Both the position numbers and the translations under genes were made by a program. Positions 14,963-18,472 of a DNA stretch of 18,472 nt are shown here, in pieces (within the stretch, counting starts at the first letter, position 1; every line of letters begins with the position of its first letter). This DNA comes from VBAS01 sp035292525 (GTDB lineage: Bacteria > Bacteroidota > Bacteroidia > Chitinophagales > Chitinophagaceae): the NCBI GenBank assembly GCA_035292525.1, contig DATDPZ010000260.1:1-18472 (forward strand), given 5' to 3'. A model generated the notes under the pieces. It saw nothing but the letters and a program-made list of their open reading frames with translations, was not told the origin of the DNA and ran no database searches.

Positions 14963-16105
14963 ATGTCTGCAGAAAAAATCGATATTGATCAGTTCCTCTT
15001 CCTGGCAAAACATCATCCTGTTATTGATGTACGCAGCCCGGGAGAATACAATCATGCTCATATTCCCGGAGCTTATAGCCTGCCCCTTTTTTCAAATGAA
15101 GAAAGAGAAGCAGTGGGCACTGCATATAAACAAGAGAGCAGGGAAAAAGCAATTAAGATCGGGTTGGATTTTTTTGGTCCGAAGATGCGAAAATTGGTGG
15201 AGGAGGCGGAGAGTTTAGAGGGAATTAGGAATAAGAAATCTGGGATTGGAGATGAGGCTGCTTCAAATTCAGGGTTGCCAATTCCTGATTCTAAAATACT
15301 CCTGCTCTACTGCTGGCGCGGTGGTATGAGAAGTGCAGCCCTTGCCTGGCTCTTGGATTTGTATGGATTCAAAATTTATTTACTGACAGGAGGCTATAAA
15401 AAATTCAGGAAAATGGTCCTGGATATTTTTAAACAGCCCTTTCAATTAAAAATCCTTGGCGGATACACAGGTTCTGGTAAAACAGAAGTGTTGAAGGAAA
15501 TGGAAAAACAGGGAGAAACAATTATTGACCTGGAAGGAATTGCCAACCACAAAGGCTCTGCCTTTGGAAATATTGGAATGCCGCCACAACCATCTCAGGA
15601 AATGTTTGAAAATATCCTGGCATCGAAAATATATTCAATTAACTGCGAACTAAAAGAAAAATCGAAAGCCCCCTTTAGGGGGGGTGGGGGCCTCTGGCTC
15701 GAAGATGAATCTCAGCGCATCGGACTGGTCAATATTCCGAAAGATTTCTGGAATAATATGCGCAGTTCCCCTTTGTATTTTTTAGAAATCCCTTTTGAGG
15801 AACGATTGAAACATCTTGTAAAAGAATACGGAGATCTCGATAAACAAAAAATGATGGACGCTATTTCCAGGATTAAAGACAGGCTCGGAAGCCTGGAAGC
15901 AAAAAATGCAATCACTAATTTGCAGGAAAACAACAGCTCAGCATGCTTTCAGATTCTTTTAAAATATTATGACAAATGGTACAAGAAAGGCTTGCACAAT
16001 CGGGAGGGATTAAATTCGTTATTACATACTATAGATTGTGAATCTGTAACCCCGATGAATGCAAAAAAATTGATCCAACAGCCTGAGTATCATGAAAAGT
16101 CTTAA
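14963..16105 (+). CDS. selU: tRNA 2-selenouridine synthase (SelU/MnmH)
   Basis: This 380-residue enzyme converts 2-thiouridine to 2-selenouridine at the wobble base of tRNAs for Lys, Glu and Gln, using selenophosphate and a geranylated intermediate. The N-terminal rhodanese domain is clear: I-D-V-R-S-P-G-E-Y-N-H-A-H-I-P-G-A (21-37) and the catalytic loop Y-C-W-R-G-G-M-R-S with Cys117. The C-terminal P-loop domain has G-G-Y-T-G-S-G-K-T-E (166-175) and L-E-D-E-S-Q-R-I-G (246-254). Two unusual stretches interrupt conserved regions. Residues about 87-109 come from a heptamer or inverted repeat. Residues about 235-244 (A-P-F-R-G-G-G-G-L) come from a GC-rich palindrome. Both keep the frame and lie outside the catalytic motifs, so the enzyme is probably active. 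The next gene starts inside its last codons (14-base overlap), and selD follows. Confidence 0.95.
   Translation: MSAEKIDIDQFLFLAKHHPVIDVRSPGEYNHAHIPGAYSLPLFSNEEREAVGTAYKQESREKAIKIGLDFFGPKMRKLVEEAESLEGIRNKKSGIGDEAASNSGLPIPDSKILLLYCWRGGMRSAALAWLLDLYGFKIYLLTGGYKKFRKMVLDIFKQPFQLKILGGYTGSGKTEVLKEMEKQGETIIDLEGIANHKGSAFGNIGMPPQPSQEMFENILASKIYSINCELKEKSKAPFRGGGGLWLEDESQRIGLVNIPKDFWNNMRSSPLYFLEIPFEERLKHLVKEYGDLDKQKMMDAISRIKDRLGSLEAKNAITNLQENNSSACFQILLKYYDKWYKKGLHNREGLNSLLHTIDCESVTPMNAKKLIQQPEYHEKS
15221..15291. repeat. Heptamer and inverted repeat inside selU
   Basis: The left part reads as five heptamers: GGAATTA, GGAATAA, GAAATCT, GGGATTG and GAGATGA (15221-15255). GAATTAGGAAT (15222-15232) and ATTCCTGATTC (15281-15291) are inverted copies differing at one base. 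The segment encodes SelU residues 87-110, just before the rhodanese active-site loop. Confidence 0.6.
15665..15692. repeat. GC-rich palindrome-type repeat inside selU
   Basis: GCCCCC (15668-15673), TTTA, a run of seven G, T, five G and CC follow each other, giving a C-arm able to pair with either G-arm. The start AAAGCCCCC matches the minus-strand start of the element after gcvT (3545-3511). It encodes K-A-P-F-R-G-G-G-G-L directly before the conserved L-E-D-E-S motif. Confidence 0.6.
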
Positions 16106-17426
16106 ATTTTTAATTCTTGTTTCCTTTTTCCCTTTAATGGCCCTTTCTCAGGATTTATCAGGTATCTGGACCGGAGTTTTATCAAATGACAGCCTGACCA
16201 TAAGAAAAAATCAAACATTTGAGATCGCTTTAACGGAATACAAAGGCAAAGTTTATGGGTATACTTATTCTACATTTATCGTAAACGACACGCTTTTCTA
16301 TATCATTAAAAAAGTAAAAGGAGATGTGAATGGAAAAATATGTGAAGTAAAAGATGTTGAAATAGTAACACATAATTTTCAAAGAAAACCGGAAAAGGGA
16401 GTTAATGTAGTTTATACTTTTCGCAAAAACCAGCAGGAAAATAAATGGACAATTGACGGTAACTGGAAAACAAACGCCACCAAAAATTTCTATTCTCTGT
16501 CAGGGGATGTAAATGCCCGGGAAGAAAAAGATCTTTCTATGTCACGGTTATACCAGCATCTCGGCGACCTGAATCTTCAGCAGACACTTGTTTTAAATAA
16601 AACAAAGGAAATAAAACCAGGGAATAAAATTTTAAAAGAAACGCCGGTTAAAGAACCTATCGCCAGATCCACAGTGAAGTCAGGATTTAAAAAACCTGAA
16701 AATGATATGGCAAAGCAAGATGTAAAAAAAGATAATAACCGAGAGGATCAAATATCTATAATCAAAAAAACAGCAGATCAAAATAATGAAGTATCAACAG
16801 AACTAATGTCAAAAGAAAACAAGCCAGCGAATGACATAGCAAAAACGGAAATGAAAAAGCAGGAAGAGAAGAACAACCTTGAAAATTCAGAACTAAAGCT
16901 AAAAGAAAAAAAATCATTAGTAGATAATAATAAAACAGAAGTTAGAATACCGGAAGAAAAAAATGAAACAGCGAATACAACAGAAAAACATAGTGAAAAA
17001 GGTGCGGTATCAGAGTTTGTTTTCGCAGATGTGAAAAGAACAGAACGGAATCTGAAACTTGCAAAAGCCATGTTGGAAGAAAGACTATCTGTGCCTTCGG
17101 AAACTATTTATTTTAAATCAGACAGCCTGGTGCTTGCTTTATATGACAATGGAGAAATTGATGGCGACACGGTGAGTGTTATTATTAATGGCGAATTGAT
17201 CATTGAAAAACAAGGATTAAAATCAGCCGCATTCAAAAAAACGATTTACCTGGCTCCTGATGAAACAGATTCTGTATTGTTGGTTTTGTATGCAGAAAAC
17301 CTGGGGCTTTATCCCCCCAATACCGGGTTGCTTATTATAAAAGATGGAGAAGATAGTTATTATGTCCGGTTCAATGCGGACTATGAAAGAAATGCCGCCA
17401 TCATGTTCCGGAGAAAATTAAAGTAA
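16092..17426 (+). CDS. Secreted protein of unknown function between selU and selD
   Basis: This 444-residue protein has a Sec signal peptide (M-K-S-L-K-F-L-I-L-V-S-F-F-P-L-M-A-L-S, cut before Q20) and then D-L-S-G-I-W-T-G-V-L. Three parts can be seen. Residues 20-155 are a beta-rich domain that looks lipocalin-like in its strand pattern. Residues about 165-310 are a Lys/Glu/Asn-rich low-complexity region with a repeated phrase (K-K-P-E-N-D-M-A-K and N-K-P-A-N-D-I-A-K). Residues about 315-444 are a beta domain with L-Y-D-N-G-E-I-D-G-D-T-V-S-V, L-Y-A-E-N-L-G-L-Y-P-P-N-T-G-L and Y-Y-V-R-F-N-A-D. The C-terminal domain resembles one found in many uncharacterised exported Bacteroidota proteins. Function is unknown. 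It starts 14 bases before the end of selU and ends 36 bases before selD, so it is probably co-transcribed with both, but a secreted protein has no obvious role in tRNA selenation. Confidence 0.85.
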   Translation: MKSLKFLILVSFFPLMALSQDLSGIWTGVLSNDSLTIRKNQTFEIALTEYKGKVYGYTYSTFIVNDTLFYIIKKVKGDVNGKICEVKDVEIVTHNFQRKPEKGVNVVYTFRKNQQENKWTIDGNWKTNATKNFYSLSGDVNAREEKDLSMSRLYQHLGDLNLQQTLVLNKTKEIKPGNKILKETPVKEPIARSTVKSGFKKPENDMAKQDVKKDNNREDQISIIKKTADQNNEVSTELMSKENKPANDIAKTEMKKQEEKNNLENSELKLKEKKSLVDNNKTEVRIPEEKNETANTTEKHSEKGAVSEFVFADVKRTERNLKLAKAMLEERLSVPSETIYFKSDSLVLALYDNGEIDGDTVSVIINGELIIEKQGLKSAAFKKTIYLAPDETDSVLLVLYAENLGLYPPNTGLLIIKDGEDSYYVRFNADYERNAAIMFRRKLK

Positions 17427-17462
17427 TATTATTCGTATTTTAAAAACGAGATTTGTGGCCAC

Positions 17463-18472
17463 ATGAATCCAGAAATAAATATAGATGAATCCCTTAAACT
17501 TACTCAATATTCACATGGTGCCGGTTGTGGTTGCAAGATTGCCCCTGCCGTTCTGGAAGAAATTTTGAAAAGCAATCTTTCCCAGCCTGCCGAAAAACTT
17601 CTTGTAGGAAATAGCAGTAAAGACGATGCAGCTGTGTATGATATGGGAAATGGAACGGCCATTATCTCCACTACTGATTTTTTTATGCCCATTGTGGATG
17701 ATGCTTTTGATTTTGGAAGAATAGCCGCTGCCAATTCTATCAGCGATATATATGCAATGGGGGGTAAACCACTCCTGGCAATTGCAATACTTGGCTGGCC
17801 GGTAGAAAAACTTCCTGCTTCAATGGCACAAAAAGTAATTGACGGAGGAAGAACAATTTGCACAGAGGCAGGCATTTCGTTAGCCGGTGGTCACAGCATC
17901 GACTCTCCCGAACCCTTTTTTGGCCTATGTGTAACCGGCACGGTTGCCATAGAAAATTTGAAGAAAAATAATACTGCACAGAAGGGTGATTTTTTATTTT
18001 TAACCAAACCGCTTGGACTTGGCATTTTATCTACTGCACAGAAAAGAGGGTTGCTGAAAGAAGAATATCTGACACAGATGATCGATCAAATGTCAACCTT
18101 AAATAAGACAGGGGAAGAGCTTGGGAAAATAAAAGAAGTAACAGCCATGACTGATGTTACCGGCTTTGGGATGCTTGGTCATTTAATAGAGATGGCAGAA
18201 GGAAGTGGATTGACGGCTGAATTATTTTACAACAAACTTCCGCTGGCAGAAGGAGTGAAAGAACTTATCAGCCAGCGGATTTTTCCAGACGCCACTACAA
18301 GAAACTGGAGTAGCTACAATAGTAAAGTGAGATTTGGGAAGGGAGTAAATGTGATGGAAGCATTTACGCTATTACCCGATCCGCAAACCAACGGCGGATT
18401 ACTTTTTTCTTTAAAAGAAAACTCTGTGGACATGATAAGAAAGGTTTTATCTGATGCCGGCCTGTATGGTTT
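17463..18472 (+). CDS. selD: Selenide, water dikinase (selenophosphate synthetase), partial at right edge
   Basis: The frame is open for 336 codons and leaves the window without a stop. The enzyme makes selenophosphate from selenide and ATP, the selenium donor for SelU here. Hallmarks are the glycine-rich active-site loop H-G-A-G-C-G-C-K-I (18-26), with Cys22 (TGT) in place of selenocysteine and the following Lys25. Next are D-D-A-A-V-Y, T-T-D-F-F-M-P-I-V-D-D-A-F-D-F-G-R-I-A-A-A-N-S-I-S-D-I-Y-A-M-G-G, A-G-G-H-S-I, M-T-D-V-T-G-F-G-M-L-G-H and D-P-Q-T-N-G-G-L near the edge. These are the AIRS-family nucleotide and metal sites. The start ATG at 17463 places the Cys loop at the usual distance. 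Only the last few residues should be missing. It is the last visible gene of the selU cluster. Confidence 0.96.
   Translation, partial: MNPEINIDESLKLTQYSHGAGCGCKIAPAVLEEILKSNLSQPAEKLLVGNSSKDDAAVYDMGNGTAIISTTDFFMPIVDDAFDFGRIAAANSISDIYAMGGKPLLAIAILGWPVEKLPASMAQKVIDGGRTICTEAGISLAGGHSIDSPEPFFGLCVTGTVAIENLKKNNTAQKGDFLFLTKPLGLGILSTAQKRGLLKEEYLTQMIDQMSTLNKTGEELGKIKEVTAMTDVTGFGMLGHLIEMAEGSGLTAELFYNKLPLAEGVKELISQRIFPDATTRNWSSYNSKVRFGKGVNVMEAFTLLPDPQTNGGLLFSLKENSVDMIRKVLSDAGLYG

Noticed and set aside
17454..17463. TGTGGCCACA palindrome before selD
   Set aside because: A 10-base self-complementary sequence is expected by chance at this scale, and no promoter box is near it.
1..18472. Search for tRNA, rRNA, CRISPR array, insertion sequence, integrase, toxin-antitoxin or defence genes
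   Set aside because: I found no tRNA T-loop signature in the intergenic regions, no regularly spaced repeats of CRISPR size, and no transposase, integrase or nuclease-like proteins among the genes.

Overview
This window looks like chromosomal DNA of a Bacteroidota bacterium, most likely from the Chitinophagaceae. The evidence is the A+T-rich A-tract leaders without Shine-Dalgarno sequences, several -7 boxes of the Bacteroidota form TAnnTTTG, the lipoproteins, and gene types typical of that group: a SWIM zinc-finger protein, a PadR/PspC pair, a DUF3089 hydrolase and a Rho with a long charged N-terminal insert. I see no phage, transposase, CRISPR array, rRNA or tRNA. The window is mostly housekeeping DNA, and I did not find a clearly new multi-gene system.

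Layout. Positions 1-1087 (minus) hold the N-terminal part of a SWIM zinc-finger protein, probably an SNF2-type helicase, that runs off the left edge. Next come a ComB-family 2-phosphosulfolactate phosphatase (minus), a small lipoprotein (plus), an SRPBCC protein (minus) and the glycine-cleavage T protein gcvT (minus). A strong terminator separates gcvT from a PadR regulator and a double-PspC membrane protein (both minus). The PadR gene has a promoter whose -33 element lies inside a perfect palindrome, which suggests autorepression. Positions 7702-10370 (plus) hold a DUF3089 lipoprotein hydrolase joined by a TAATG overlap to a GT-C type membrane glycosyltransferase. A two-domain universal stress protein follows, with an FNR-like box upstream. 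Then come asnS (minus) and rho (plus, with its own terminator).

Positions 14963-18472 (plus) form a selenium cluster: selU (mnmH), a secreted protein of unknown function overlapping selU by 14 bases, and selD, which runs off the right edge. SelD makes selenophosphate and SelU uses it to convert 2-thiouridine to 2-selenouridine in tRNA wobble positions. No selenocysteine genes (selA, selB, selC) are visible here. SelD carries Cys rather than selenocysteine at its active site.

The most interesting feature is scattered small repeats. They are of two kinds: GC-rich palindromes and degenerate 7-base tandem repeats. They sit directly after stop codons (gcvT, padR), at a gene start (the SWIM gene), and inside two conserved enzymes. 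GcvT carries one candidate in-frame insert and SelU carries two.
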